64,000 bases of DNA from Hydractinia symbiolongicarpus (lineage: Eukaryota > Cnidaria > Hydrozoa > Anthoathecata > Hydractiniidae). The stretch lies in the NCBI RefSeq assembly GCF_029227915.1, contig NC_079885.1:29019001-29083000 (forward strand). The letters are read 5' to 3'. The first letter of the stretch is position 1; every line of letters starts with the position of its first letter. The position numbers were made by a program, and so were the translations under genes. Shown here piece after piece: positions 12,320 through 26,817 of this stretch. The notes beneath the pieces are model-generated. The model did not search any database. It saw only the letters and a list, made by a program, of their open reading frames with translations, and had not been told where the DNA came from.

Positions 12320-14377
12320 AAATAGAGACAGTTTTAGAAACTACATTTCAATGACTTTCTAACGGTATCAATCCGCTTGAGTAACAACGGTTGCGTCACA
12401 TATTCGTACCAACATGTATTTAGTGATTTTTTTCCGATATTACTAAGTTGTATCGCTTTTAACAGTGAAACGATTGCCTCTAGGACTTAATTGAAGTAAC
12501 TTTGGACTGTGACCTTATAAATGTGATAAGTGAGCCAAATGGACCCCAAGAAATAACATTCTTCTTAATTTGACATGATTGCCGGAACTCAGCGATTACA
12601 CTGGTCGCTGTTTGAAGCGCTTCATTTAAAAATTTTGAAAAATAAGTCTTTTTTTACTGTGGGACCAATCCTGGCCGGTAGCGCGCGTTGAAGAAATAGA
12701 GGCAGTTTCAAAAACTACATTTCAATGACTTTCTAACGGTATCAGTCCGTTTGAGTTACAACGGTTGCGTCACATATTCGTTTCAACATGTATTAAGTGA
12801 TATTTTTCTGGTAATACTAGGTTGCATCGCGTTTAACAGTGAAACGATTGATTGTGGGACTTAATTGAACTGATTTTGGACTGTGACTTTATAAATGTGA
12901 TAAGTGAGACAATTGGACCCAAGAAATAACATTCTTCTTAATTTGACATGATTGCTGGAATTTACCGATTTCACTGGGCGCTGTGATAGCGCTTTATATA
13001 AAATTTTAGATAAATAAGTCATTTTGTACTGTGGGACCAAACCTAGCCGTGAGCGCGCGTCTAAGAAATAGAAACATTTTTAAAAACTACATTTCATTGA
13101 CTTTCTAACGGTGTCAATCCGTTTGAGTTACAACAGTTGCGTCACATGTTCGTACCAACATGTATTTAGTGATTTGTTTCCGATATTACTAAGTTGTATC
13201 ACTTTTAACAATGAAACGATTGACTGTGGAACTTAATTGAAGTGATTCTGGACTGTGACCTTATAAATGTGATAAATGAGCCAATTGAACTCCAAGGAAT
13301 AACATTCTTCTTAATTTGACATGATTGCCGGAACTTAGCGATTACACTGGGGGTTGTGGTAGCACTTCATTTAAAAATTTAGATAAATAAGTCATTTCTT
13401 ACTGTGGGACCAATCCTAGCAGTTATTGCGCACTAAAGAAATAGAGACAGTTTTAGAAACTACATTTCAATGACTTTCTAACGGTATCAATCCGCTTGAG
13501 TAACAACGGTTGCGTCACATATTCGTACCAACATGTATTTAGTGATTTTTTTCCGATATTACTAAGTTGTATCGCTTTTAACAGTGAAACGATTGCCTCT
13601 AGGACTTAATTGAAGTAACTTTGGACTGTGACCTTATAAATGTGATAAGTGAGCCAAATGGACCCCAAGAAATAACATTCTTCTTAATTTGACATGATTG
13701 CCGGAACTCAGCGATTACACTGGTCGCTGTTTGAAGCGCTTCATTTAAAAATTTTGAAAAATAAGTCTTTTTTTACTGTGGGACCAATCCTGGCCGGTAG
13801 CGCGCGTTGAAGAAATAGAGGCAGTTTCAAAAACTACATTTCAATGACTTTCTAACGGTATCAGTCCGTTTGAGTTACAACGGTTGCGTCACATATTCGT
13901 TTCAACATGTATTAAGTGATATTTTTCTGGTAATACTAGGTTGCATCGCGTTTAACAGTGAAACGATTGATTGTGGGACTTAATTGAACTGATTTTGGAC
14001 TGTGACTTTATAAATGTGATAAGTGAGACAATTGGACCCAAGAAATAACATTCTTCTTAATTTGACATGATTGCTGGAATTTACCGATTTCACTGGGCGC
14101 TGTGATAGCGCTTTATATAAAAGTTTAGATAAATAAGTCATTTTGTACTGTGGGACCAAACCTACCCGTGAGCGCGCGTCTAAGAAATAGAAACATTTTT
14201 AAAAACTACATTTCATTGACTTTCTAACGGTGTCAATCCGTTTGAGTTACAACAGTTGCGTCACATGTTCGTACCAACATGTATTTAGTGATTTGTTTCC
14301 GATATTACTAAGTTGTATCACTTTTAACAGTGAAACGATTGACTGTGGAACTTAATTGAAGTGATTCTGGACTGTGA
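12140..14377 (+). repeat. Trimer B-C-A repeated twice (1119-bp period)
   Basis: Monomer starts are 12320 (B), 12694 (C), 13066 (A), 13439 (B), 13813 (C) and 14185 (A). The two ~1119-bp copies run about 12140-13258 and 13259-14377 and are nearly identical. Shared private variants include CACTGGGGGTTGTGG, GCAGTTATTGCGCAC, CTGTTTGAAGCGC, AAAATTTTGAAAAATAAG and ATATTCGTTTCAACATG. After 14377 the sequence switches to another lineage (GATAAGTGAGCCAAATAGACC). The local duplication therefore looks recent. Confidence 0.9.
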
Positions 14378-17159
14378 CCTTATAAATGTGATAAGTGAGC
14401 CAAATAGACCCCAAGAAATAACATTCTTCTTAATTTGACAGGATTTCCGGAACTCAGCGATTACACTGGTCGCTGTTTGGAGCGCTTTATTTAAAAATTT
14501 AGATAAATAAGTCTTTTTTTACTGTGGGACCAATCCTGGCCGGTAGCGCGCGTTGAAGAAATAGAGGCAGTTTCAAAAACTACATTTCAATGACTTTCTA
14601 ACGGTATCAGTCCGTTTGAGTTACAGCGGTTGCGTCACATATTCGTACCAACATGTATTAAGTGATATTTTTCTGGTAATACTAGGTTGCATCGCGTTTA
14701 ACAGTGAAACGATTGATTGTGGGACTTAATTGAACTGATTTTGGACTGTGACTTTATAAATGTGATAAGTGAGACAATTGGACCCAATAAATAACATTCT
14801 TCTTAATTTGACATGATTGCTGGAATTTACCGATTTCACTGGGCGCTGTGGTAGCGCTTTATACAAAAGTTTAGATAAATAAGTCATTTTGTACTGTGGG
14901 ACCAAACCTAGCCGTGAGCGCCCGTCTAAGAAATAGAAACATTTTTAAAAACTACATTTCAATGACTTTCTAACGGCATCAATCCGCTTGAGTTACAACG
15001 GTTGCATCACATATTCGTACCAATATGTATTTAGTGATTTTTTCCGATATTACTAAGTTGTATCGCTTTTAACAGTGAAACGATTGATTCTGGGACTTAA
15101 TTGAAGTAACTTTGGACTGTGACTTTATAAATGTGATAAGTGAGACAATTGGACCCAAGAAATAACATTCTTCTTAATTTGACATGATTGCTGGAATTTA
15201 CCGATTTCACTGGGCGCTGTGGTAGCGCTTTATATAAAAGTTTAGATAAATTAGTCATTTTGTACTGTGGGACCAAACCTAGCCGTGAGCGCCCGTCTAA
15301 GAAATAGAAACAATTTTAAAAACTAAATTTCATTGACTTTCTAACGGTGTCAATCCGTTTGAGTTCCAACAGTTGCGTCACATGTTCGTACCAACATGTA
15401 TTTAGCGATTTGTTTCCGATACTACTAAGTTGTATCACTTTTAACAGTGAAACGATTGACTGTGGAACTTAATTGAAGTGATTCTGGACTGTGACCTTAT
15501 AAATGTGATAAGTGAGCCAAATGGACCCCAAGACATAACATTCTTCTTAATTTGACATGATTTCCGGAACTCAGCGATTACACTGGTCGCTGTTTGGAGC
15601 GCTTCATTTAAAAATTTATATAAATAAGTCTTTTTTTACTGTGGGACCAATCCTGGCCGTTAGCGCACGTTGAAGAAATAGAGGCAGTTTCAAAAACTAC
15701 ATTTCAATGACTTTCTAACGGTATCAGCCCGTTTGAGTTAAAGCGGTTGCGTCACATATTCGTACCAACATGTATTTAGTGATATTTTTCTGGTAATACT
15801 AGGTTGTATCGCTTTCACCAGTGAAACGATTGACTGTGGGACTTAATTTAAGTGATTCTGGACTGTGACTCTATAAATGAGCCAATTGAACTCCAAGGAA
15901 TAACATTCTTCTTAATTTGACATGATTGCCGGAACTCAACGATTAAACTGGGCGTTGTTGTAGCACTTCATTAAAAAATTGATATAAAATAAGTCATTTT
16001 TTACTGTGGGACCAATCCTGGCCGTTATCGCGCGCTAAAGAAATATAGACAGTTTTAAAAACTACATTTCAATGACTTTCTAACGGTATCAATCCGCTTG
16101 AGTTACAACGGTTGCGTCACATATTCGTACCAACATGTATTTAGTGACGTTTTTCCGATATTACTAAGTTGTATCGCTTTTAACAGTGAAACGATTGACT
16201 CTGGGACTTAATTGAAGTAACTTTGGACTGTGACCTTATAAATGTGATAAGTGAGCCAAATGGACCCCAAGAAATAACATTCTTCTTAATTTGACATGAT
16301 TGCTGGAATTTACCGATTTCACTGGGCGCTGTGGTAGCGCTTTATATAAAAGTTTAGATAAATAAGTCATTTTGTACTGTGGAACCAATCCTGGCCGTTA
16401 TCGCGCGCTAAAGAAATATAGACAGTTTTAAAAACTACATTTCAATGACTTTCTAACGGCATCAATCCGCTTGAGTTACAACGGTTGCGTCACATATTCG
16501 TACCAACATGTATTTAGTGATTTTTTTCCGATATTACTAAGTTGTATCGCTTTTAACAGTGAAACGATTGACTCTGGGACTTAATTGAAGTAACTTTGGA
16601 CTGTGACCTTATAAATGTGATAAGTGAGCCAAATGGACCCCAAGAAATAACATTCTTCTTAATTTAACATGATTGCCGGAACTCAGCGATTACACTGGTC
16701 GCTGTTTGGGTCCCTTCATTTAAAAATTTAGATAAATAAGTCTTTTTTTACTGTGGGACCAATCCTGGCCGGTAGCGCGCGTTGAAGAAAAAAAGGCAGT
16801 TTCAAAAACTACATTTCAATGACTTTCTAACGGTATCAGTCCGTTTGAGTTACAGCTGTTGCGTCACATATTCGTACCAACATGTATTAAGTGATATTTT
16901 TCTGGTAATACTAGGTTGCATCGCGTTTAACAGTGAAACGATTGACTGTGGTACTTAATTGAACTGATTTTGGACTGTGAACTTATAAATGTGATAAGTG
17001 AGACAATTGGACCCAAGAAATAACATTCTTCTTAATTTGACATGATTGCTGGAATTTACCGATTTCACTGGGCTCTGTGGTAGCGCTTTATATAAAAGTT
17101 TAGATAAATAAGTCATTTTGTACTGTGGGACCAAACCTAGCCGTGAGCGCGCGTCTAAG
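14185..17159 (+). repeat. Eight-monomer unit (A-C-A'-A-C-B'-B'-C, 2975 bp)
   Basis: Starts: 14185, 14559, 14931, 15302, 15676, 16041, 16414 and 16788. It holds the first 365-bp monomer of the array (15676), in which ATAAATGTGATAAATGAGCC has become ATAAATGAGCC. It also introduces the B' form (AAATATAGACAG). The order is the same as in the seven-monomer units at 19764 and 22366, except that those have one monomer (start 20882 or 23484) where this has two (15302 and 15676). Confidence 0.85.
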
Positions 17160-19763
17160 AAATATAAACATTTTTAAAAACTACATTTCATTGACTTTCT
17201 AACGGTGTCAATCCGTTTGAGTTACAACAGTTGCGTCACATGTTCGTACCAACATGTATTTAGTGATTTGTTTCCGATATTACTAAGTTGTATCACTTTT
17301 AACAGTGAAACGATTGACTGTGGAACTTAATTGAAATGATTCTGGACTGTGACCTTATAAATGTGATAAGTGAGCCAAATAGACCCCAAGAAATAACATT
17401 CTTCTTAATTTGACAGGATTTCCGGAACTCAGCGATTACACTGGTCGCTGTTTGGAGCGCTTCATTTAAAAATTTATATAAATAAGTCTTTTTTTACTGT
17501 GGGACCAATCCTGGCTGTTAGCGCGCGTTGAAGAAATAGAGGCAGTTTCAAAAACTACATTTCAATGACTTTCTAACGGCATCAATCCGCTTGAGTTACA
17601 ACGGTTGCATCACATATTCGTACCAACATGTATTTAGTGATATTTTTCTGGTAATACTAGGTTGTATCGCTTTTACCAGTGAAACGATTGACTGTGGGAC
17701 TTAATTTAAGTGATTCTGGACTGTGACTCTATAAATGAGCCAATTGAACTCCAAGGAATAACATTCTCCTTAATTTGACATGATTGCCGGAACTCAACGA
17801 TTACACTGGGCGTTGTTGTAGCACTTCATTAAAAAATTGATATAAAATAAGTCATTTTTTACTGTGGGACCAATCCTGGCCGTTATCGCGCGCTAAAGAA
17901 ATATAGACAGTTTTAAAAACTACATTTCAATGACTTTCTAACGGTATCAATCCGCTTGAGTTACAACGGTTGCGTCACATATTCGTACCAACATGTATTT
18001 AGTGACGTTTTTCCGATATTACTAAGTTGTATCGCTTTTAACAGTGAAACGATTGACTCTGGGACTTAATTGAAGTAACTTTGGACTGTGACCTTATAAA
18101 TGTGAATAGTGAGCCAAATGGACCCCAAGAAATAAAATTCTTCTTAATTTGACATGATTGCCGGAACTCGGCGATTACACTGGTCGCTGTTTGGGGCCCT
18201 TCATTTAAAAATTTAGATAAAAAAGTCTTTTTTTACTGTGGGACCAATCCTGGCCGGTAGCGCGCGTTGAAGAAATAGAGGCAGTTTCAAAAACTACATT
18301 TCAATGACTTTCTAACGGTATCAGTCCGTTTGAGTTACAGCGGTTGCGTCACATTTTCGTACGAACATGTATTTAGCGGTAGTATTCGGATATTCCTAGG
18401 TTGCATCGCTTTTAACAGTGAAACGATTGACTGTGGTACTTAATTGAACTGATTTTGGACTTTGAACTTATAAATGTGATAAGTGAGACAATTGGACCCA
18501 AGAAATAACATTCTTCTTAATTTGACATGATTGCTGGAATTTACCGATTTCACTGGGCGCTGTGGTAGAACTTCATTTAAAAATTTAGATAAATATGTCA
18601 TTTCTTACTGTGGGACCAATCCTGGCCGTTATCGCGCGCTAAAGAAATATAGACAGTTTCAAAAACTACAGTTCAATGACTTTCTAACGGTATCAATCCG
18701 CTTTAGTTACAACGGTTGCGTCAGATATTCGTACCAACATGTATTTAGTGATTTTTTTCCGATATTACTAAGTTGTATCGCTTTTAGCAGTGAAACGATT
18801 GACTCTGGGACTTAATTGAAGTAACTTTGGACTGTGACCTTATAAATGTGATAAGTGAGCCAAATGGACCCCAAGAAATAACATTCTTCTTAATTTGACA
18901 TGATTGCTGGAATTTACCGATTTCACTGGGCGCTGTGGTAGCGCTTTATATAAAAGTTTAGATAAATAAGTCATTTTGTACTGTGGGACCAATCCTGGCC
19001 GTTATCGCGCGCTAAAGAAATATAGACAGTTTTAAAAACTACATTTCAATGACTTTCTAACGGCATCAATCCGCTTGAGTTACAACGGTTGCGTCACATA
19101 TTCGTACCAACATGTATTTAGTGATTTTTTTCCGATATTACTAAGTTGTATCGCTTTTAACAGTGAAACGATTGACTCTGGGACTTAATTGAAGTAACTT
19201 TGGACTGTGACCTTATAAATGTGATAAGTGAGCCAAATGGACCCCAAGAAATAACATTCTTCTTAATTTAACATGATTGCCGGAACTCAGCGATTACACT
19301 GGTCGCTGTTTGGGGCCGTTCATTTAAAAATTTAGATAAATAAGTCTTTTTTTACTGTGGGACCAATCCTGGCCGGTAGCGCGCGTTGAAGAAATAGAGG
19401 CAGTTTCAAAAACTACATTTCAATGACTTTCTAACGGTAGCAGTCCGTTTGAGTTACAGCGGTTGCGTCACATATTCGTACCAACATGTATTTATCGGTA
19501 GTATTCGGATATTCCTAGGTTGCATCGCTTTTAACAGTGAAACGATTGACTGTGGGACTTAATTGAACTGATTTTGGACTGTGACTTTATAAATGTGATA
19601 AGTGAGACAATTGGACCCAAGAAATAACATTCTTCTTAATTTGACATGATTGCTGGAATTTACCGAATTCACTGGGCGCTGTGGTAGCGCTTTATATAAA
19701 AGTTTAGATAAATAAGTCATTTTGTACTGTGGGACCAAACCTAGCCGTGAGCGCGCGTCTAAG
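17160..19763 (+). repeat. Seven-monomer unit, variant (2604 bp)
   Basis: Starts: 17160 (A, with AAATATAAAC), 17534 (C front, 365 bp), 17899 (B'), 18273 (C), 18645 (B''), 19018 (B') and 19392 (C). It has the length of the following 2602-bp units but different internal monomers from position 2 onward. It introduces the GCGGTAGTATTCGGATATTCCTAGG second half (near 18374 and 19495) and the B'' monomer (CTACAGTTCAATG). Its 17534-18400 part resembles 26079-26950, so it is linked to that later block rather than being a plain copy of its neighbour. Confidence 0.82.
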
Positions 19764-22365
19764 AAATAGAAACATTTTTAAAAACTACATTTCATTGACT
19801 TTCTAACGGTGTCAATCCGTTTGAGTTACAACAGTTGCGTCACATGTTCGTACCAACATGTATTTAGTGATTTGTTTCCGATATTACTAAGTTGTATCAC
19901 TTTTAACAGTGAAACGATTGACTGTGGAACTTAATTGAAGTGATTCTGGACTGTGACCTTATAAATGTGATAAGTGAGCCAAATAGACCCCAAGAAATAA
20001 CATTCTTCTTAATTTGACAGGATTTCCGGAACTCAGCGATTACACTGGTCGCTGTTTGGAGCGCTTCATTTAAAAATTTAGATAAATAAGTCTTTTTTTA
20101 CTGTGGCACCAATCCTGGCCGGTAGCGCGCGTTGAAGAAATAGAGGCAGTTTCAAAAACTACATTTCAATGACTTTCTAACGGTATCAGTCCGTTTGAGT
20201 TACAACGGTTGCGTCACATATTCGTACCAACATGTATTAAGTGATATTTTTCTGGTAATACTAGGTTGCATCGCGTTTAACAGTGAAACGATTGATTGTG
20301 GGACTTAATTGAACTGATTTTGGACTGTGACTTTATAAATGTGATAAGTGAGACAATTGGACCCAATAAATAACATTCTTCTTAATTTAACATGATTGCT
20401 GGAATTTACCGATTTCACTGGGCGCTGTGGTAGCGCTTTATATAAAAGTTTAGATAAATAAGTCATTTTGTACTGTGGGACCAAACCTAGCCGTGAGCGC
20501 CCGTCTAAGAAATAGAAACATTTTTAAAAACTACATTTCAATGACTTTCTAACGGCATCAATCCGCTTGAGTTACAACGGTTGCATCACATATTCGTACC
20601 AATATGTATTTAGTGATTTTTTTCCGATATTACTAAGTTGTATCGCTTTTAACAGTGAAACGATTGATTCTGGGACTTAATTGAAGTAACTTTGGACTGT
20701 GACTTTATAAATGTGATAAGTGAGACAATTGGACCCAAGAAATAACATTCTTCTTAATTTGACATGATTGCTGGAATTTACCGATTTTACTGGGCGCTGT
20801 GGTAGCGCTTTATATAAAAGTTTAGATAAATTAGTCATTTTGTACTGTGGGACCAAACCTAGCCGTGAGCGCCCGTCTAAGAAATAGAAACATTTTTAAA
20901 AACTACATTTCATTGACTTTCTAACGGTGTCAATCCGTTTGAGTTACAACGGTTGCGTCACATATTCGTACCAACATGGATTAAGTGATATTTTTCTGGT
21001 AATACTAGGTTGCATCGCTTTCACCAGTGAAACGATTGACTGTGGGACTTAATTTAAGTGATTCTGGACTGTGACTCTATAAATGAGCCAATTGAACTCC
21101 AAGGAATAACATTCTTCTTAATTTGACATGATTGCCGGAACTCAACGATTACACTGGGCGTTGTTGTAGCACTTCATTAAAAAATTGATATAAAATAAGT
21201 CATTTTTTACTGTGGGACCAATCCTGGCCGTTATCGCGCGCTAAAGAAATATAGACAGTTTTAAAAACTACATTTCAATGACTTTCTAACGGTATCAATC
21301 CGCTTGAGTTACAACGGTTGCGTCACATATTCGTACCAACATGTATTTAGTGACGTTTTTCCGATATTACTAAGTTGTATCGCTTTTAACAGTGAAACGA
21401 TTGACTCTGGGACTTAATTGAAGTAACTTTGGACTGTGACCTTATAAATGTGATAAGTGAGCCAAATGGACCCCAAGAAATAACATTCTTCTTAATTTGA
21501 CATGATTGCTGGAATTTACCGATTTCACTGGGCGCTGTGGTAGCGCTTTATATAAAAGTTTAGATAAATAAGTCATTTTGTACTGTGGGACCAATCCTGG
21601 CCGTTATCGCGCGCTAAAGAAATATAGACAGTTTTAAAAACTACATTTCAATGACTTTCTAACGGCATCAATCCGCTTGAGTTACAACGGTTGCGTCACA
21701 TATTCGTACCAACATGTATTTAGTGATTTTTTTCCGATATTACTAAGTTGTATCGCTTTTAACAGTGAAACGATTGACTCTGGGACTTAATTGAAGTAAC
21801 TTTGGACTGTGACCTTATAAATGTGATAAGTGAGCCAAATGGACCCCAAGAAATAACATTCTTCTTAATTTAACATGATTGCCGGAACTCAGCGATTACA
21901 CTGGTCGCTGTTTGGGGCCCTTCATTTAAAAATTTAGATAAATAAGTCTTTTTTTACTGTGGGACCAATTCTGGCCGGTAGCGCGCGTTGAAAAAATAGA
22001 GGCAGTTTCAAAAACTACATTTCAATGACTTTCTAACGGTATCAGTCCGTTTGAGTTACAGCTGTTGTGTCACATATTCGTACCAACATGTATTAAGTGA
22101 TATTTTTCTGGTAATACTAGGTTGCATCGCGTTTAACAGTGAAACGATTGACTGTGGTACTTAATTGAACTGATTTTGGACTGTGAACTTATAAATGTGA
22201 TAAGTGAGACAATTGGACCCAAGAAATAACATTCTTCTTAATTTGACATGATTGCTGGAATTTACCGATTTCACTGGGCGCTGTGGTAGCGCTTTATATA
22301 AAAGTTTAGATAAATAAGTCATTTTGTACTGTGGGACCAAACCTAGCCGTGAGCGCGCGTCTAAG
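19764..22365 (+). repeat. Seven-monomer higher-order repeat, copy 1 (2602 bp)
   Basis: Starts: 19764 (A), 20138 (C), 20510 (A'), 20882 (A/C fusion, 365 bp), 21247 (B'), 21620 (B') and 21994 (C). The successive lengths 374, 372, 372, 365, 373, 374, 372 are identical to those of the next copy. By eye only scattered substitutions separate the two. Private markers shared by both copies include ATTTACCGATTTTACTGGG, AACATGGATTAAG and CTTTCACCAGTG. Confidence 0.93.
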
Positions 22366-24967
22366 AAATATAAACATTTTTAAAAACTACATTTCATTGA
22401 CTTTCTAACGGTGTCAACCCGTTTGAGTTACAACAGTTGCGTCACATGTTCGTACCAACATGTATTTAGTGATTTGTTTCCGATATTACTAAGTTGTATC
22501 ACTTTTAACAGTGAAACGATTGACTGTGGAACTTAATTGAAGTGATTCTGGACTGTGACCTTATAAATGTGATAAGTGAGCCAAATAGACCCCAAAAAAT
22601 AACATTCTTCTTAATTTGACAGGATTTCCGGAACTCAGCGATTACACTGGTCGCTGTTTGGAGCGCTTCATTTAAAAATTTATATAAATAAGTCTTTTTT
22701 TACTGTGGGACCAATCCTGGCCGTTAGCGCGCGTTGAAGAAATAGAGGCAGTTTCAAAAACTACATTTCAATGACTTTCTAACGGTATCAGTCCGTTTGA
22801 GTTACAACGGTTGCGTCACATATTCGTACCAACATGTATTAAGTGATATTTTTCTGGTAATACTAGGTTGCATCGCGTTTAACAGTGAAACGATTGATTG
22901 TGGGACTTAATTGAACTGATTTTGGACTGTGACTTTATAAATGTGATAAGTGAGACAATTGGACCCAATAAATAACATTCTTCTTAATTTAACATGATTG
23001 CTGGAATTTACCGATTTCACTGGGCGCTGTGGTAGCGCTTTATATAAAAGTTTAGATAAATAAGTCATTTTGTACTGTGGGACCAAACCTAGCCGTGAGC
23101 GCCCGTCTAAGAAATAGAAACATTTTTAAAAACTACATTTCAATGACTTTCTAACGGCATCAATCCGCTTGAGTTACAACGGTTGCATCACATATTCGTA
23201 CCAATATGTATTTAGTGATTTTTTTCCGATATTACTAAGTTGTATCGCTTTTAACAGTGAAACGATTGATTCTGGGACTTAATTGAAGTAACTTTGGACT
23301 GTGACTTTATAAATGTGATAAGTGAGACAATTGGACCCAAGAAATAACATTCTTCTTAATTTGACATGATTGCTGGAATTTACCGATTTTACTGGGCGCT
23401 GTGGTAGCGCTTTATATAAAAGTTTAGATAAATTAGTCATTTTGTACTGTGGGACCAAACCTAGCCGTGAGCGCCCGTCTAAGAAATAGAAACATTTTTA
23501 AAAACTACATTTCATTGACTTTCTAACGGTGTCAATCCGTTTGAGTTACAACGGTTGCGTCACATATTCGTACCAACATGGATTAAGTGATATTTTTCTG
23601 GTAATACTAGGTTGCATCGCTTTCACCAGTGAAACGATTGACTGTGGGACTTAATTTAAGTGATTCTGGACTGTGACTCTATAAATGAGCCAATTGAACT
23701 CCAAGGAATAACATTCTTCTTAATTTGACATGATTGCCGGAACTCAACGATTACACTGGGCGTTGTTGTAGCACTTCATTAAAAAATTGATATAAAATAA
23801 GTCATTTTTTACTGTGGGACCAATCCTGGCCGTTATCGCGCGCTAAAGAAATATAGACAGTTTTAAAAACTACATTTCAATGACTTTCTAACGGTATCAA
23901 TCCGCTTGAGTTACAACGGTTGCGTCACATATTCGTACCAACATGTATTTAGTGACGTTTTTCCGATATTACTAAGTTGTATCGCTTTTAACAGTGAAAC
24001 GATTGACTCTGGAACTTAATTGAAGTAACTTTGGACTGTGACCTTATAAATGTGATAAGTGAGCCAAATGGACCCCAAGAAATAACATTCTTCTTAATTT
24101 GACATGATTGCTGGAATTTACCGATTTCACTGGGCGCTGTGGTAGCGCTTTATATAAAAGTTTAGATAAATAAGTCATTTTGTACTGTGGGACCAATCCT
24201 GGCCGTTATCGCGCGCTAAAGAAATATAGACAGTTTTAAAAACTACATTTCAATGACTTTCTAACGGCATCAATCCGCTTGAGTTACAACGGTTGCGTCA
24301 CATATTCGTACCAACATGTATTTAGTGATTTTTTTCCGATATTACTAAGTTGTATCGCTTTTAACAGTGAAACGATTGACTCTGGGACTTAATTGAAGTA
24401 ACTTTGGACTGTGACCTTATAAATGTGATAAGTGAGCGAAATGGACCCCAAGAAATAACATTCTTCTTAATTTAACATGATTGCCGGAACTCAGCGATTA
24501 CACTGGTCGCTGTTTGGGGCCCTTCATTTAAAAATTTAGATAAATAAGTCTTTTTTTACTGTGGGACCAATCCTGGCCGGTAGCGCGCGTTGAAGAAATA
24601 GAGGCAGTTTCAAAAACTACATTTCAATGACTTTCTAACGGTATCAGTCCGTTTGAGTTACAGCTGTTGCGTCACATATTCGTACCAACATGTATTAAGT
24701 GATATTTTTCTGGTAATACTAGGTTGCATCGCGTTTAACAGTGAAACGATTGACTGTGGTACTTAATTGAACTGATTTTGGACTGTGAACTTATAAATGT
24801 GATAAGTGAGACAATTGGACCCAAGAAATAACATTCTTCTTAATTTGACATGATTGCTGGAATTTACCGATTTCACTGGGCGCTGTGGTAGCGCTTTATA
24901 TAAAAGTTTAGATAAATAAGTCATTTTGTACTGTGGGACCAAACCTAGCCGTGAGCGCGCGTCTAAG
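22366..24967 (+). repeat. Seven-monomer higher-order repeat, copy 2 (2602 bp)
   Basis: Starts: 22366 (A, AAATATAAAC), 22740 (C), 23112 (A'), 23484 (A/C fusion), 23849 (B'), 24222 (B') and 24596 (C). It is in perfect length register with copy 1. The A monomer that begins the next block at 24968 again carries AAATATAAAC and GTCAACCCGTTTGAG, so the next block starts as a third copy and then departs inside its second monomer, at about 25390. Confidence 0.93.
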
Positions 24968-26817
24968 AAATATAAACATTTTTAAAAACTACATTTCATT
25001 GACTTTCTAACGGTGTCAACCCGTTTGAGTTACAACAGTTGCGTCACATGTTCGTACCAACATGTATTTAGTGATTTGTTTCCGATATTACTAAGTTGTA
25101 TCACTTTTAACAGTGAAACGATTGACTGTGGAACTTAATTGAAGTGATTCTGGACTGTGACCTTATAAATGTGATAAGTGAGCCAAATAGACCCCAAAAA
25201 ATAACATTCTTCTTAATTTGACAGGATTTCCGGAACTCAGCGATTACACTGGTCGCTGTTTGGAGCGCTTCATTTAAAAATTTATATAAATAAGTCTTTT
25301 TTTACTGTGGGACCAATCCTGGCCGTTAGCGCGCGTTGAAGAAATAGAGGCAGTTTCAAAAACTACATTTCAATGACTTTCTAACGGTATCAGCCCGTTT
25401 GAGTTAAAGCGGTTGCGTCACATATTCGTACCAACATGTATTTAGTGATATTTTTATGGTAATACTAGGTTGTATCGCTTTTACCAGTGAAACGATTGAC
25501 TGTGGGACTTAATTTAAGTGATTCTGGACTGTGACTCTATAAATGAGCCAATTGAACTCTAAGGAATAACATTCTTCTTAATTTCACATGATTGCCGGAA
25601 CTCAACGATTACACTGGGCGCTGTGGTAGAACTTCATTGAAAAATTTAGATAAATATGTCATTTCTTACTGTGGGACCAATCCTGGCCGTTATCGCGCGC
25701 TAAAGAAATATAGACAGTTTCAAAAACTACAGTTCAATGACTTTCTAACGGTATCAATCCGCTTGAGTTACAACGGTTGCGTCAGATATTCGTACCAACA
25801 TGTATTTAGTGATTTTTTTCCGATATTACTAAGTTGTATCGCTTTTAACAGTGAAACGATTGACTCTGGGACTTAATTGAAGTAACTTTGGACTGTGACC
25901 CTCTAAATGTGATAAGTGAGCCAAATGGACCCCAAGAAATAACATTGTTCTTAATTTGACATGATTGCTGGAATTTACCGATTTCACTGGGCGCTGTGGT
26001 AGCGCTTTATATAAAAGTTTAGATAAATAAGTCATTTTGTACTGTGGGACCAATCCTGGCCGTTATCGCGCGCTAAAGAAATATAGACAGTTTTAAAAAC
26101 TACATTTCAATAACTTTCTAACGGCATCAATCCGCTTGAGTTACAACGGTTGCATCACATATTCGTACCAACATGTATTTAGTGATATTTTTCTGGTAAT
26201 ACTAGGTTGTATCGCTTTTACCAGTGAAACGATTGACTGTGGGACTTAATTTAAGTGATTCTGGACTGTGACTCTATAAATGAGCCAATTGAACTCCAAG
26301 GAATAACATTCTCCTTAATTTGACATGATTGCCGGAACTCAACGATTACACTGGGCGTTGTTGTAGCACTTCATTAAAAAATTGATATAAAATAAGTCAT
26401 TTTTTACTGTGGGACCAATCCTGGCCGTTATCGCGCGCTAAAGAAATATAGACAGTTTTAAAAACTACATTTCAATGACTTTCTAACGGTATCAATCCGC
26501 TTGAGTTACAACGGTTGCGTCACATATTCGTACCAACATGTATTTAGTGACATTTTTCCGATATTACTAAGTTGTATCGCTTTTAACAGTGAAACGATTG
26601 ACTCTGGGACTTAATTGAAGTAACTTTGGACTGTGACCTTATAAATGTGAATAGTGAGCCAAATGGACCCCAAGAAATAAAATTCTTCTTAATTTGACAT
26701 GATTGCCGGAACTCGGCGATTACACTGGTCGCTGTTTGGGGCCCTTCATTTAAAAATTTAGATAAATAAGTCTTTTTTTACTGTGGGACCAATCCTGGCC
26801 GGTAGCGCGCGTTGAAG
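24968..26817 (+). repeat. Satellite block: transitional A-C-B''-B'-B'
   Basis: Starts: 24968 (A), 25342 (C, 364 bp), 25706 (B''), 26079 (B' front, 365 bp) and 26444 (B'). The first monomer and a half continue the seven-monomer unit. From about 25390 the sequence resembles other lineages (GTATCAGCCCGTTTGAGTTAAAG, as at 15720). The monomer at 26079 is a B' front joined to a TTCTGGTAATACTAGG second half that has the 9-bp deletion. Open frames at 25592-25876 (+) and 25829-26053 (-) are satellite by-products. Confidence 0.82.
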
